Shown: piece by piece, positions 26,893-35,010 of the stretch
Position numbering within the stretch: position 1 is the stretch's first letter
Layout of the letters: the number at the start of each line of letters is the position of its first letter
NCBI RefSeq assembly: GCF_008710705.1
Contig: NZ_VYRZ01000001.1
Span: 744,001 to 808,000 of the forward strand
Length of the DNA stretch: 64,000 nt
Direction of reading: 5' to 3'
Source: Microbacterium radiodurans
GTDB lineage: Bacteria; Actinomycetota; Actinomycetes; Actinomycetales; Microbacteriaceae
Notes under the pieces: generated by a model
Seen by the model: only the letters and a program-made list of their open reading frames with translations
Database searches by the model: none
What the model was told of the DNA's origin: nothing
Program-made: the position numbers and the translations under genes

Positions 26893-26926
26893 GGTGCCCT
26901 CGGCGCGTCACCGCACCGAGGGCACC
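26893..26926 (-). terminator. Hairpin between binding-protein and permease genes, second operon
   Basis: GGTGCCCTCGG and its complement form an 11-bp stem around a 12-base loop, 5 bases beyond the binding-protein stop. No T-tract follows. It sits at the same place as the hairpin of the first ABC operon and probably tunes the ratio of binding protein to permease. Confidence 0.6.
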
Positions 26927-26931
26927 GCGTC

Positions 26932-28239
26932 TCACGGGTTGTCGATCGCGTCCTGGACGAGGGTCATGAACTCCTCCGGCGTCAGCTGACCGGTCGCCAG
27001 CAGAGCCGCGTTGGTCGAGGAGATCTGGCTCGCCTTCGCCGGGAACAGCGCTTCGAACCAGAGCACACTGTCGGTGCTGGTGGCGATCGTGTCGGCGACC
27101 TTCTGCGAGATCTCGGGGAGATCCGCCTCCTCGTCGGCGACGAAGCCGGTGATCTGACCCTCCTGCAGTGCCGCGTTGCCGTAGTTCTCGGCGATGCAGC
27201 CGAGCCAGCCGGCGACGTCGTCCGAGTACGCGTCGGCGCTGAACGTGGCGGGAAGCCCGACGTTCGAGGGGTACTGGTCGATCGACCCTGCCCCGCCCTC
27301 GACGGCGGGGAACGGGAAGAAGCTCATGTTCTCGGCGCCCACCTCGTTCCCGTCGCCGTTGATGTTGCCGAGGATCCAGCTGCCCATGTAGATCATGGGA
27401 GCCTGCCCGGTGAGGAAGAGATTGTATGAGCCGTCGATGTCGAGCGAGGTGACGTTGTCGCCGAAGTAGCCCTGGGCGCCGAGATCGGCGATGGCGGCGG
27501 CGGCCTCGACGTACTCGGGATCGGTGAGCTTGGCCTCGCCGTCGGCCACCTTCTGCAGTGCGTCGGGTCCGACGGAACGGAAGAGGTAGGTCGAGACGAG
27601 TCGCGTCAGCGGCCAGCCCTGCTCGCCCGAGGCGGAGAAGGGCGTGAGGCCGGCGGCCTTGGCCTCGCCGGCGATCTCGACGAGGTCGTCCCAGGTCTCC
27701 GGCACCTCCCAGCCGTTCTCCTCGAAGATCTGCGTGTTGTACCAGATGCCCTCGATGTTGTACTGGAACGGCAGGAAGTTGAACCCGCCGCCGTAGAGCT
27801 TCTCGATCGTCGAGACGGCTCCGGGGGCGATCTTGTCGCGCATACCCAGATCGGTCAACGCCTCATCGAAGTCGACGAGCGCGCCCGCTTCGGCCAGTCG
27901 CGCCCCTTCGGCGGGGTTGCCGCCCGCCGAGAACATCGGAGGCAGGCCGCCCTGGCTCGCGAGCAGCTGGATCTGCGCGTCGAGCTCGGCCTGGGGCACC
28001 GAGCTGACCTCGAGCGGCAGCGCCTCGTTCTGCTCGGCGCACGCACCGTCGATGAGTGCGTCGAGGACGGGCTCGGTGGTGGTGTTCTCGGCGTTCTTCA
28101 AGAACTCGAAGGCCGACGGGGTGCTGCCACCGCCCCCGCCACCGCCGGAGCAGCCGGCGAGAGCGAGCGCTCCGACGCTCATCAGACCGAGAGCGCCGAG
28201 CAGCGGCTTGCGGAGCCGACGCGTTGATGCTGTGGACAC
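26932..28239 (-). CDS. Sugar ABC transporter substrate-binding lipoprotein, second operon
   Basis: 435 residues. Signal peptide with lipobox LALAGC, then a glycine-rich linker and a family 1 solute-binding domain with LPFQYNIEGIWYNTQIF and GEQGWPLTRLV, closely matching the paralogue at 15065. GTG 28239 is preceded by AAGGAGGAAT. First gene of the operon that ends with the alpha-L-rhamnosidase, transcribed from the promoter at 28301-28329. The ligand is probably a rhamnose-containing oligosaccharide, by context. Confidence 0.93.
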   Translation of the reverse strand: MSTASTRRLRKPLLGALGLMSVGALALAGCSGGGGGGGSTPSAFEFLKNAENTTTEPVLDALIDGACAEQNEALPLEVSSVPQAELDAQIQLLASQGGLPPMFSAGGNPAEGARLAEAGALVDFDEALTDLGMRDKIAPGAVSTIEKLYGGGFNFLPFQYNIEGIWYNTQIFEENGWEVPETWDDLVEIAGEAKAAGLTPFSASGEQGWPLTRLVSTYLFRSVGPDALQKVADGEAKLTDPEYVEAAAAIADLGAQGYFGDNVTSLDIDGSYNLFLTGQAPMIYMGSWILGNINGDGNEVGAENMSFFPFPAVEGGAGSIDQYPSNVGLPATFSADAYSDDVAGWLGCIAENYGNAALQEGQITGFVADEEADLPEISQKVADTIATSTDSVLWFEALFPAKASQISSTNAALLATGQLTPEEFMTLVQDAIDNP

Positions 28240-28281
28240 GATTCCTCCTTGAATGGTGCGCGTCTCCGGCCGGTGCCATGG

Positions 28282-28295
28282 TTGAGACGTTTCAA
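28282..28295. promoter_or_regulatory. LacI-family operator of the second ABC operon
   Basis: TTGAGACGTTTCAA is a 14-bp near-perfect palindrome with the central CG typical of LacI-family sites. It lies directly downstream of the -10 element of the minus-strand promoter, where a bound repressor would block transcription. Confidence 0.75.
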
Positions 28296-28300
28296 GTCAG

Positions 28301-28329
28301 ATGGTAGGTCGCGTCTCTCATGCTGTCAA
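28301..28329 (-). promoter_or_regulatory. Promoter of the second ABC / rhamnosidase operon
   Basis: On the minus strand TTGACA (28324-28329), a 17-base spacer and TACCAT (28301-28306) make a good sigma-70-type promoter. Transcription would start inside or next to the LacI operator at 28282-28295. Confidence 0.7.
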
Positions 28330-28370
28330 CAGTCCAGAACATGTCGCGTTCCGTGTGCCGGGGCCTCGTC

Positions 28371-28386
28371 ATTGAAACGTCACAAT
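28371..28386. promoter_or_regulatory. Second LacI-family operator (autoregulatory)
   Basis: ATTGAAACGTCACAAT shares the half-site TTGAAACG with the first operator and has ATTG/CAAT ends. It lies about 63 bases before the regulator start, suggesting autoregulation or looping with the first site 89 bases away. Confidence 0.6.
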
Positions 28387-28448
28387 ATGTCGCTGAATCG
28401 CTGGCGCTGCACTACTGTCGGAAGGCAGCGCGAACAAGGGAGGTCGGT

Positions 28449-29462
28449 GTGCCGAGAGTGGGGATCCGCGACGTCGCGGCGCTCGCCGGCGTCGCCGTCG
28501 GCACCGTCTCCCATTACCTGAACCACCCCGATCGGGTCTCCGACGAGAAGGCCCTGCGCATCCGCGGCGCCATCGAGACGCTCGGATTCGTCCCGTCAAG
28601 CGCCGGGCGTCAGCTGCGGCTGGGGGTGAGCGCCGTCGTCGGCTACATCGCTCCCGACGTGAGCAACCCCTATTTCGCCGAGATCGCCGAAAGCGTCGAG
28701 CGGCGCGCCTCGGAACTGGGCCTGAGCATCTTCCTCGCCAACTCGCACCGCAGCAAGGAGCGTGAGGACGCGTATCTGAAGGTGTTCGAGGAACACCGCG
28801 TACGCGGGCTCATCGTCTCGTCGCACCACCCGATCGAGGAGCGGCTCGAAGCGGTGCGGCTTCGCGGCACGCCGTCTGTCCTCGTGGGCCAGCGCGCTCA
28901 TTCCGCACAGCAGGCCTCGGTCTCAGTCGATGACGAGGAAGGCGGGCGCCTCGTCGCCGGGCACCTGCTCGAGCAGGGGTGCCGCCGCCTGGCGTTCGTG
29001 GGCGGGCCTCTCGACATCCCGCAGGTGGCGGCGCGTCTGGCCGGTGCCGGCGAGGCCGTGCGCACCTCCGGTCCGGCGACCCTCGAGATCCTCCCGCAGC
29101 CCGACCGGACGGTCGAGGGCGGGCGCGAGATCGGCGCCGTGATCGCGTCGCGTCCGCCCGAGCTGCGGCCGCAGGGCGTCTTCGCCGTGAATGACCTGCT
29201 CGCCCTCGGCATCTTGCAGGAGCTCGCGCGCGCCGGCATCCGGGTGCCTGAAGATCTCGCGCTCGTCGGCTACGACGACAACGTGTACGCGCAGGCGTCC
29301 CTCATTCCGCTGACCACCGTGCGCACGCGGCACGTCGGATTCGGGGTGGCGGTGGTCGACGTGCTCTCCGACGTCCTCTCGGGGCGCTCCATCGACGAAC
29401 CGCATCGGGTGTTCCGGCCCGAGCTGGTCGTCCGCGAGAGCAGCCTCACCTCGCGCGGGTGA
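28449..29462 (+). CDS. LacI-family transcriptional regulator of the second ABC operon
   Basis: 337 residues with an N-terminal LacI helix-turn-helix (VGIRDVAALAGVAVGTVSHYL, about 4-24) and a sugar-binding core (IAPDVSNPYFAEIAESVERRA, VDDEEGGRLVAGHLL, LVGYDDNVYAQASLIPLTTV). GTG 28449 gives the canonical start and has AGGGAGG upstream; the frame stays open much further but without family sequence. It is divergent from the ABC/rhamnosidase operon and two LacI-type palindromes lie in the gap, so it almost certainly represses that operon until a sugar inducer appears. Confidence 0.93.
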   Translation: MPRVGIRDVAALAGVAVGTVSHYLNHPDRVSDEKALRIRGAIETLGFVPSSAGRQLRLGVSAVVGYIAPDVSNPYFAEIAESVERRASELGLSIFLANSHRSKEREDAYLKVFEEHRVRGLIVSSHHPIEERLEAVRLRGTPSVLVGQRAHSAQQASVSVDDEEGGRLVAGHLLEQGCRRLAFVGGPLDIPQVAARLAGAGEAVRTSGPATLEILPQPDRTVEGGREIGAVIASRPPELRPQGVFAVNDLLALGILQELARAGIRVPEDLALVGYDDNVYAQASLIPLTTVRTRHVGFGVAVVDVLSDVLSGRSIDEPHRVFRPELVVRESSLTSRG

Positions 29463-29472
29463 TCGACCCGGC

Positions 29473-30738
29473 TCAGAACTCCCACACCGGTGCCCGGTCC
29501 TCGAGGAACGCGATCATCGTCAGCGCGAGGAAGTTCCAGTTCTGGAAGCCGTGCGTGATGATCGGCTCCCCCGTGTCGGGGTGGTAGTACTCGTGGAGCG
29601 AGCCGTTCGCCTCGAGGTCGGCGCCGAAGAGCGCGACGGTCTTCTCGGCGAGATCGCGCGCGTCGTCCACGAACCCGTACTTCAGCAGTCCGCGGAACAC
29701 GAGGTAGTTGCTGATGCCCCACACCGGCCCGAGCCAGTTCGAGGGGTTGTTCGACGCCCGGAGGTCGAAGCCCTTCTCCAGCCGGGAGAGGGTGCGGACC
29801 CCGTAGTTGGCGTGGAAGGTGCGCGAATCGCGGTACCGTTCGACCATCCGCTCGGCCTGGACCTGGCTCGCCAGTCCCGCCCACATCGGCAGGAAGCTCG
29901 ACCAGCTGTCGACGCGCAGCAGCAGCCCTGACCAATGCCGTGGCGCGCCCCGGTGCAACCAGTCGTCGGGGTCGATTCCGCGCAGGCCGATGTCGACGCT
30001 GTAGAACGTACCGTCGCGTTCGTCCCAGGCGGAGGCGTGGAGAGCGTCAGCCAGGTCCTGGGCGCGCCCGCGCCACCGGTTGGCGGCGACGGGATCGCCG
30101 AGCTCCTCGTGGAGGTAGCCGGCGGCGAGCAGCTCCCGGTACAGCAGGCTGTTGAGGAAGATCGCCGCCGTGCTGCGATCGGGCCGGTAGTACACCGACG
30201 GGTCGTTGTCGACACCCACGGCGAAGTCGGTCTGCCAGTACGCGAGCCCGGTTCCGGCGTGCAGATGGCTCGTCAGGTAGCGCTCGAGGAAGGTCTCGAG
30301 CACGTGCAGGTGCGGCCGCATCCACTCCGCGCTTCCCGCGCGGCGAGACAGCAGGGCGGCATGCTGGGCCAGCACGGGCTTGTGCATGTTCTGCCGGAAT
30401 CCGCCGGCGCGCCCGGACTCCCCGTGCTGCAGCGACCCCGACGGGCTGAGCTGGATGGGCATGACCCCATCGGCATCGGTGTGGTCGAGGAAGTTCAGGA
30501 TGCTGCCGCGCTCGTACTCGGCGAAGTGGCCCGGTCGGTCGGTGTCGCGCTCGACCTGGCCGAGGGCGATGCTGATGGTCCAGGAGTCCCAGTCCCAGAG
30601 CGCATGCGAGTAGTACGGCGAGTCCGGGTCGCTGGGAACCGTGTACGGGTGCGCCAGGATGCCTTCGGGCTCGCGTGTCATCCGATCGGACCGCGCGCGG
30701 ACGAACGTACTCAGTTCCTGTCGCCAACGCTCCTGCAT
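29473..30738 (-). CDS. (Alpha/alpha)6-barrel glycoside hydrolase, trehalase/GH63-like
   Basis: 421 residues of a mostly helical six-hairpin fold, like MGH1-type/GH63/trehalase hydrolases: WDWDSW near residue 50, DNDPSVYYRPDRST, SNNPSNWLGPVWGISNYLVF and ENSLHEYYHP-like NGSLHEYYHPDTGEP. The Asp in the WDWDSW region and Glu in LHEYYH are candidate catalytic acids. No signal peptide. The ATG shares one base with the stop of the ApnL-like gene (TGATG), making this the last gene of the apiose operon. It may hydrolyse an imported apioside or related glycoside; this is inference from position only. Confidence 0.7.
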   Translation of the reverse strand: MQERWRQELSTFVRARSDRMTREPEGILAHPYTVPSDPDSPYYSHALWDWDSWTISIALGQVERDTDRPGHFAEYERGSILNFLDHTDADGVMPIQLSPSGSLQHGESGRAGGFRQNMHKPVLAQHAALLSRRAGSAEWMRPHLHVLETFLERYLTSHLHAGTGLAYWQTDFAVGVDNDPSVYYRPDRSTAAIFLNSLLYRELLAAGYLHEELGDPVAANRWRGRAQDLADALHASAWDERDGTFYSVDIGLRGIDPDDWLHRGAPRHWSGLLLRVDSWSSFLPMWAGLASQVQAERMVERYRDSRTFHANYGVRTLSRLEKGFDLRASNNPSNWLGPVWGISNYLVFRGLLKYGFVDDARDLAEKTVALFGADLEANGSLHEYYHPDTGEPIITHGFQNWNFLALTMIAFLEDRAPVWEF

Positions 30739-32534
30739 CACTGCTCCTGTTCGAGGTCGAGCCGGCGCCACGCGCCCGCGGGGATGTCCAGAACCGTGTG
30801 CCGACCGGCGGCGTGCAGCTCGGCGCGGCGCGGGACACGATCCAGGTTCGCGGCCAGCACCGAGATGCCGTCGGCGGTGCGGGCGGCGAGCGCCCAGATC
30901 AGCCCGTCGGGGCTGCTCCCACTCTCCGCCTCGTGACCGGCGAGCAGCGCGAGAGCGCGCATCGCGGCCGCCACCGGACGTGCCACACCGCTCGCGTCGA
31001 GGATTCCGCGCGGACCCCACGACTCGAAGAACGTCAGGCTCGCCACGCCCGGCACGGCGAGGGCGGCGGCGCTCGCGATGGTCCAGGCCGCGAGCTCGGG
31101 CGCACTCTGGCGCGAATCGTCGGCGTCGATCAGGTGCGTGCCGTAGCCGCTCGACAGATCGGATGCCGCGGGGCGCGGCGGCGCCGTGGTGGCGACGTCG
31201 TTGAAGTGCGGACGCAGCGTGATCGGGCCGATGTGCACCGGCGTCCCCCGGGCGACCTCGACCGCCTGCGCGGCGACCAGACGCTGCACCGCGAGCGACT
31301 CGACGAGCTGCTCGGTGTCGCGACTGTGGAAGAGCGGGGTGACGCTGAAGACCGTTCCGGCGAGGTCGCCCGGCAGCCGGTGCCGCTCGCGGTTCAGCTC
31401 GGTGAAGTGGGCGCGCGAGCCGCCGACCACCGGAACCTCGAGGCCGGCTCGCTGCAGCGCGGTTCGGAGCAGCGCGACCGAGACCGCGTCGGAGATATGG
31501 CGTGCCGGCCCGGTGGGCTGGAAGGCGGTCACACGGACGAGGGGATGCGCGGTGAGGGCTGCGATCGCTTCCGCGAGTACGGCGGCGATCCCGGCATCCG
31601 CTTCAGCCGACACCCCCGCCTCGGCCGGAAGCACGAGCCGCGCATCGAGGGGCCGCCCCTCGGTCACCGCGCGGTCGAGCGCCGCCCGCCACCCGGGCCA
31701 GGCCAGGTCGAGCTCGACGAGCGTGATCGCGACGTCGGACCCCGATCCGACCCGCGCGCCCGTGGTGCGCCCGACATGGTCGGGCGCCCGGTCGGGCGCC
31801 GTCGAAGCGCTCAGTCCGATCATCGGGAAGACCCCCGCGGGTCGCAGGTCGACCACGGCATCGTCCGCGTGCGCTGCGGGCGGCGCGCTGACATCGGCCG
31901 TGATGAGAACGGCCTGACGCACCCGCTCTCCCGCGTCGACCGGGTAGGGGAACGGCAGCGACAGCGGCCGGCTGTAGACCTTGAACGACGCGTCCGTCCA
32001 GTTGCGCTGATCCTCGATCTCGAAGACGTCGCCGTCGAAGGCGAGCCCGACGGCGAGGCCGTCTTCGGACCACCGGATGCCGGCGACGTCGAGAACCGGC
32101 TGATGCGGACTGATGGCGACCGGCAGCGCTGTGGAGGACGCGGTTCCGGTCGCGTGCTCGACGTCGAGCCGGGCGCCTGCAGCGGCGGGCGGGATGAGGG
32201 CGACCAGTCCGGTGCGGTTCGTCTCGACGGGCTCCGCCGCCTCGAGGTCGCACAGCACGCGCAGGTCCGCGCCGCGCACCTCTGCGCGGACGACGCCGCG
32301 GAACGGCATCCGATCGTCGTCGGTGCGGACGTGCAGCGTGAGGCTCGACTCCGCCGGCGTGACTCGGTCGACGACGAGATCGATCGTGTTCCAGTCGCGG
32401 TCGCGGACGACGGCCCGGATGCTGCGGAGAACGCGGCGCCCGCGCCAGGCGAGATCGGCGAACTCGTCGCCGCGCAGGTCGAAGGTCCACTCGCCGAGCT
32501 CGCGTCGGTCGACGGCCTCGCGCCACCAGGTCAT
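30738..32534 (-). CDS. apnL: D-apionate (apionolactone) lactonase-like protein, ApnL-like
   Basis: 598 residues in three parts: N-terminal beta domain (FRGVVRAEVRGADLRVLCDLEA; EDQRNWTDASFKVYSRPL at about 205), a central TIM-barrel-like domain and a small C-terminal beta domain. This size and the DQRNWTDASFK segment match the D-apionate lactonase family, which opens D-apionolactone to D-apionate. Start 32534 has GGAGA upstream. It is flanked in the same operon by ApnO-, OiaC-, LerK-, LerI- and DerI-like genes, the strongest support. The family match was made by recall of its architecture, not by a search. Confidence 0.72.
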   Translation of the reverse strand: MTWWREAVDRRELGEWTFDLRGDEFADLAWRGRRVLRSIRAVVRDRDWNTIDLVVDRVTPAESSLTLHVRTDDDRMPFRGVVRAEVRGADLRVLCDLEAAEPVETNRTGLVALIPPAAAGARLDVEHATGTASSTALPVAISPHQPVLDVAGIRWSEDGLAVGLAFDGDVFEIEDQRNWTDASFKVYSRPLSLPFPYPVDAGERVRQAVLITADVSAPPAAHADDAVVDLRPAGVFPMIGLSASTAPDRAPDHVGRTTGARVGSGSDVAITLVELDLAWPGWRAALDRAVTEGRPLDARLVLPAEAGVSAEADAGIAAVLAEAIAALTAHPLVRVTAFQPTGPARHISDAVSVALLRTALQRAGLEVPVVGGSRAHFTELNRERHRLPGDLAGTVFSVTPLFHSRDTEQLVESLAVQRLVAAQAVEVARGTPVHIGPITLRPHFNDVATTAPPRPAASDLSSGYGTHLIDADDSRQSAPELAAWTIASAAALAVPGVASLTFFESWGPRGILDASGVARPVAAAMRALALLAGHEAESGSSPDGLIWALAARTADGISVLAANLDRVPRRAELHAAGRHTVLDIPAGAWRRLDLEQEQ

Positions 32535-32545
32535 GGCGTCTCCGA

Positions 32546-33301
32546 TCAGAGGGTCGTCATGCCGCCGTCGACCGAGAAGGTCGCGCCGGTCGCGAAGGAG
32601 CCCTCGTCGCTCGCGAGGTAGACCATGATCCCGGTGACGTCGGCGGGCGTGCCGGCGCGGCCGATCGGGATGCGCGAGACGATCGCGGCGCGCGAGTCGG
32701 GGTCGTCGGTGATGGCCGCGACGAGCGGGGTCTCGGTGTAGGCCGGCTGCACCGTGTTCACTCGGATGCCGCGATCGGCATACGCCGCCGCGACGGTGCG
32801 GCCGAGCCCGTGGACGCCCGCCTTCGACGCGCTGTAGGCCGTGAAGTCGCGTCCCTCGCCGTTCACGGCGGTCGGGCTCCCGGTCAGGATGATCGACCCG
32901 CCGCCGCGCGAGAGCAGGGCGCGGACGGCGTACTTCACCGTCAGGAACGTGCCCGTCAGGTTGATGTCGATCGTCCGCCGCCACACGTCGAGGTCGAGGT
33001 CGGCCGCGGGTGCGTCGTGTCCGAAGAGCTGCACCCCCGCGTTGGCGACGACGACATCGGGCGTCCACCCGGCCGCCTCGAGCTCGGCGAAGGCCGCGGC
33101 GACGGCGGCCTCGTCGGAGATGTCCATCGTCGCCGCCCGCGCGAGCGGACCGAGTGCGCCGGCGGCCTCGGCGACGGCCGCCGCATTGCGGTCCGCGAGC
33201 ACGACCCGCGCGCCCTCGGCGATGAAGCGCTCGGCGACCGCGTACCCGATGCCCATCGCGGCACCCGTGACGAGCGCCGTCTTGCCCTGGAGTCTGGTCA
33301 T
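32546..33301 (-). CDS. Short-chain dehydrogenase/reductase, candidate D-apiose dehydrogenase
   Basis: 251-residue classical SDR: TGAAMGIG (12-19), Asp37 in LADR suggesting NAD+, NAG motif (NAGV, 87-90), catalytic Ser142, Tyr156 and Lys160 (YSASK). The known D-apiose dehydrogenase belongs to the Gfo/Idh/MocA family and none is encoded in this operon or window. An SDR lying between the ApnO-like and ApnL-like genes is therefore a good candidate for the first step, oxidation of D-apiose to apionolactone. That role is inference; it could equally oxidise another released sugar. Confidence 0.85.
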   Translation of the reverse strand: MTRLQGKTALVTGAAMGIGYAVAERFIAEGARVVLADRNAAAVAEAAGALGPLARAATMDISDEAAVAAAFAELEAAGWTPDVVVANAGVQLFGHDAPAADLDLDVWRRTIDINLTGTFLTVKYAVRALLSRGGGSIILTGSPTAVNGEGRDFTAYSASKAGVHGLGRTVAAAYADRGIRVNTVQPAYTETPLVAAITDDPDSRAAIVSRIPIGRAGTPADVTGIMVYLASDEGSFATGATFSVDGGMTTL

Positions 33302-33310
33302 CGTCGTCCC

Positions 33311-34174
33311 TCAGCGCTCGATGTGGTCGAGGTGCAGCATCCGAGCGAGGTTCTTGTCGAGCTCGTCGTCGCGGAAGATCTTCTTCCAGTCGTCCTTGAT
33401 GATGCTCTCGCGACCGTAGTCCATCGCGATGAGGCACGCGTCGCTGAAGGGGTTGTCGCCGCGGAGGCCATTGGCGAGGGCCACCTGGGTGTGGCCGTAG
33501 AGGATGCTGCGCGCCGCCGCCTCGGGAACGCCCATCGTGTGGATGGCCTCGTCGAGCGCCTCGTTCAGGAGCGAGCCGATCATGCAGGCGACCGTCTCGA
33601 CCAGGGTCGGCTCGAGCTGCGCCAGCTGCTTCACGGTCACGAAGTGCACGTCGACGACCGGCGCGTAGATGGCACGCACGGTGGCCTCGACGATCTCGCG
33701 GTGCACCGGATCGTCCGATTCGACGGCGGCGATCGCATCCTGCGGCGCGGCGATGCCGCCGAAGGTGTCGGCCCATTCCTCCTTCGTCGTCCGCTCGAGG
33801 AAGACCGAGGGGTGGCACGGGTGGGCGACCGCCTGGACGACGTCGTCGCGCGTCGTGAGGAGCCCCGCGTACGCGGCGGCGGGGTCGAGGGTCAGCACGA
33901 TCGCGCCGGACTTCAGCTGCGGCACGAGCTCGGCGGTCACGGGCCCCAGGGCGAGGTCGGGCACCGCGAGCACGACGATGTCGGCATCGGCGACGGCGTC
34001 GCGGGCGTCGGTCAGCTCGCGTCCGGCGGCTATCGTGCGTTCGCGTCCGGCGGGGGAGTTCTCGACGTAGCGGACGGAATGGGCGGTCTTCACGAGGTTG
34101 TTCGACACCCGCATCCCCATCTTCCCGCCGGCGCCGACGACGGCGATCGTGTAGGTCTCGGTCGTTGCGGTCAT
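33311..34174 (-). CDS. apnO: D-apionate oxidoisomerase-like, ApnO-like (PGDH_C domain)
   Basis: 287 residues: N-terminal Rossmann domain (VVGAGGKMGMRVSNNL, 12-27) and a helical 6-phosphogluconate-dehydrogenase-like C-terminal domain with PCHPSVF, SILYGHTQVALANGL and IIKDDWKKIF. This matches ApnO, which oxidises and isomerises D-apionate to 3-oxo-isoapionate with NAD+. GAGGAG precedes ATG 34174, which overlaps the stop of the OiaC-like gene by 4 bases. The order ApnO-OiaC-LerI-DerI-LerK in one operon supports the call. Confidence 0.78.
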   Translation of the reverse strand: MTATTETYTIAVVGAGGKMGMRVSNNLVKTAHSVRYVENSPAGRERTIAAGRELTDARDAVADADIVVLAVPDLALGPVTAELVPQLKSGAIVLTLDPAAAYAGLLTTRDDVVQAVAHPCHPSVFLERTTKEEWADTFGGIAAPQDAIAAVESDDPVHREIVEATVRAIYAPVVDVHFVTVKQLAQLEPTLVETVACMIGSLLNEALDEAIHTMGVPEAAARSILYGHTQVALANGLRGDNPFSDACLIAMDYGRESIIKDDWKKIFRDDELDKNLARMLHLDHIER

Positions 34175-35010
34175 GGTGTGCTCCTCAGATAGTCGATGGC
34201 GGTGCGGGTCCACGCCCGCTCGGTTCGGACGGTCGTCTCGGCGTCGCCCTGCCAGGGCAGCCAGTGCTCGACGATCTCGTTCACCCCGGGCTCGTCGCCC
34301 CCGGGCTCGTCGCCCCCGGGCTCGTCGATCCCGCGCCCGCGCGGGCGGACGGTCTCCAGCAGCCGGGGGTAGTCGTGCAGGCCCTCGCCGAGGGGAGCGC
34401 CGGAGTAGGTGAAGCCCACCCAGCCGGGCTGACGGTCGAAGGCGAAGTCCTTGGCGTGGATGTTCACGACGTGATCGGCGGCGAGCTCCACGCACGTTTC
34501 CGGCAGCTCGAGCCGCGCGACGACGTTCGCGGGGTCGAGGCAGATCCCCAGGCGCGGGCTTCCGATCGACGCGACGAGCCGAACGAGGTCGGCCGTGGCC
34601 ACCTGCTCGTACGTCTCGAGCGCGAGGGTGACGCCGGCGCTCTCGAACGACGGCAGGATGCCGCGCAGCCACGCCTCGGCCTCGCTCATCGTGGGGCGGG
34701 AGTCGGGGCCGAGCAGCATGCTGCGGACGAGGCGCGCGTCGAACACGTCGGCGATGTCGAGGAAGCGCCCCAGCCGTGCGGGCTCGATCCCCTTGGTGCC
34801 GAGCTCGATCGCGAGGCCGAGGTCGCGTGCGGTCGCCGCGGCGTCGGAGATCTCGCGGCCGGTCATCGACTCGAGGGGAGCGAAGTCGCAGATCTGGAAC
34901 AGGTCGACGTCGAGCTCGCGCGTCGCTTCGAGCGCGCCGCGCAGCGTCAGCGGCTCGTCGACGCGCTCGGAGTGCTGCCAGAAGAACGCGTAGGTGCCGA
35001 GGCCGATCAT
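34171..35010 (-). CDS. oiaC: 3-oxo-isoapionate decarboxylase-like, OiaC-like (xylose-isomerase-type TIM barrel)
   Basis: 279 residues of the sugar phosphate isomerase/epimerase-like TIM barrel. Candidate metal ligands are Glu in LALETYEQ, Asp in CLDPANV and His in VNIHAKDF. In D-apiose pathways OiaC, of this fold, decarboxylates 3-oxo-isoapionate to L-erythrulose, which the neighbouring LerK-like kinase would use. It overlaps both neighbours by 4 bases. Odd feature: residues about 226-243 contain three tandem DEPG units (IDEPGGDEPGGDEPGV), encoded by a 15-bp DNA repeat, probably a surface loop. Confidence 0.72.
   Translation of the reverse strand: MIGLGTYAFFWQHSERVDEPLTLRGALEATRELDVDLFQICDFAPLESMTGREISDAAATARDLGLAIELGTKGIEPARLGRFLDIADVFDARLVRSMLLGPDSRPTMSEAEAWLRGILPSFESAGVTLALETYEQVATADLVRLVASIGSPRLGICLDPANVVARLELPETCVELAADHVVNIHAKDFAFDRQPGWVGFTYSGAPLGEGLHDYPRLLETVRPRGRGIDEPGGDEPGGDEPGVNEIVEHWLPWQGDAETTVRTERAWTRTAIDYLRSTP
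34285..34330. repeat. 15-bp tandem repeat within the OiaC-like gene
   Basis: Three near-identical copies of CCCGGGCTCGTCGCC in tandem; the last ends in GATC. The unit is in frame and adds five residues per copy (DEPGG), so copy-number change would lengthen a loop without breaking the frame. Confidence 0.85.
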
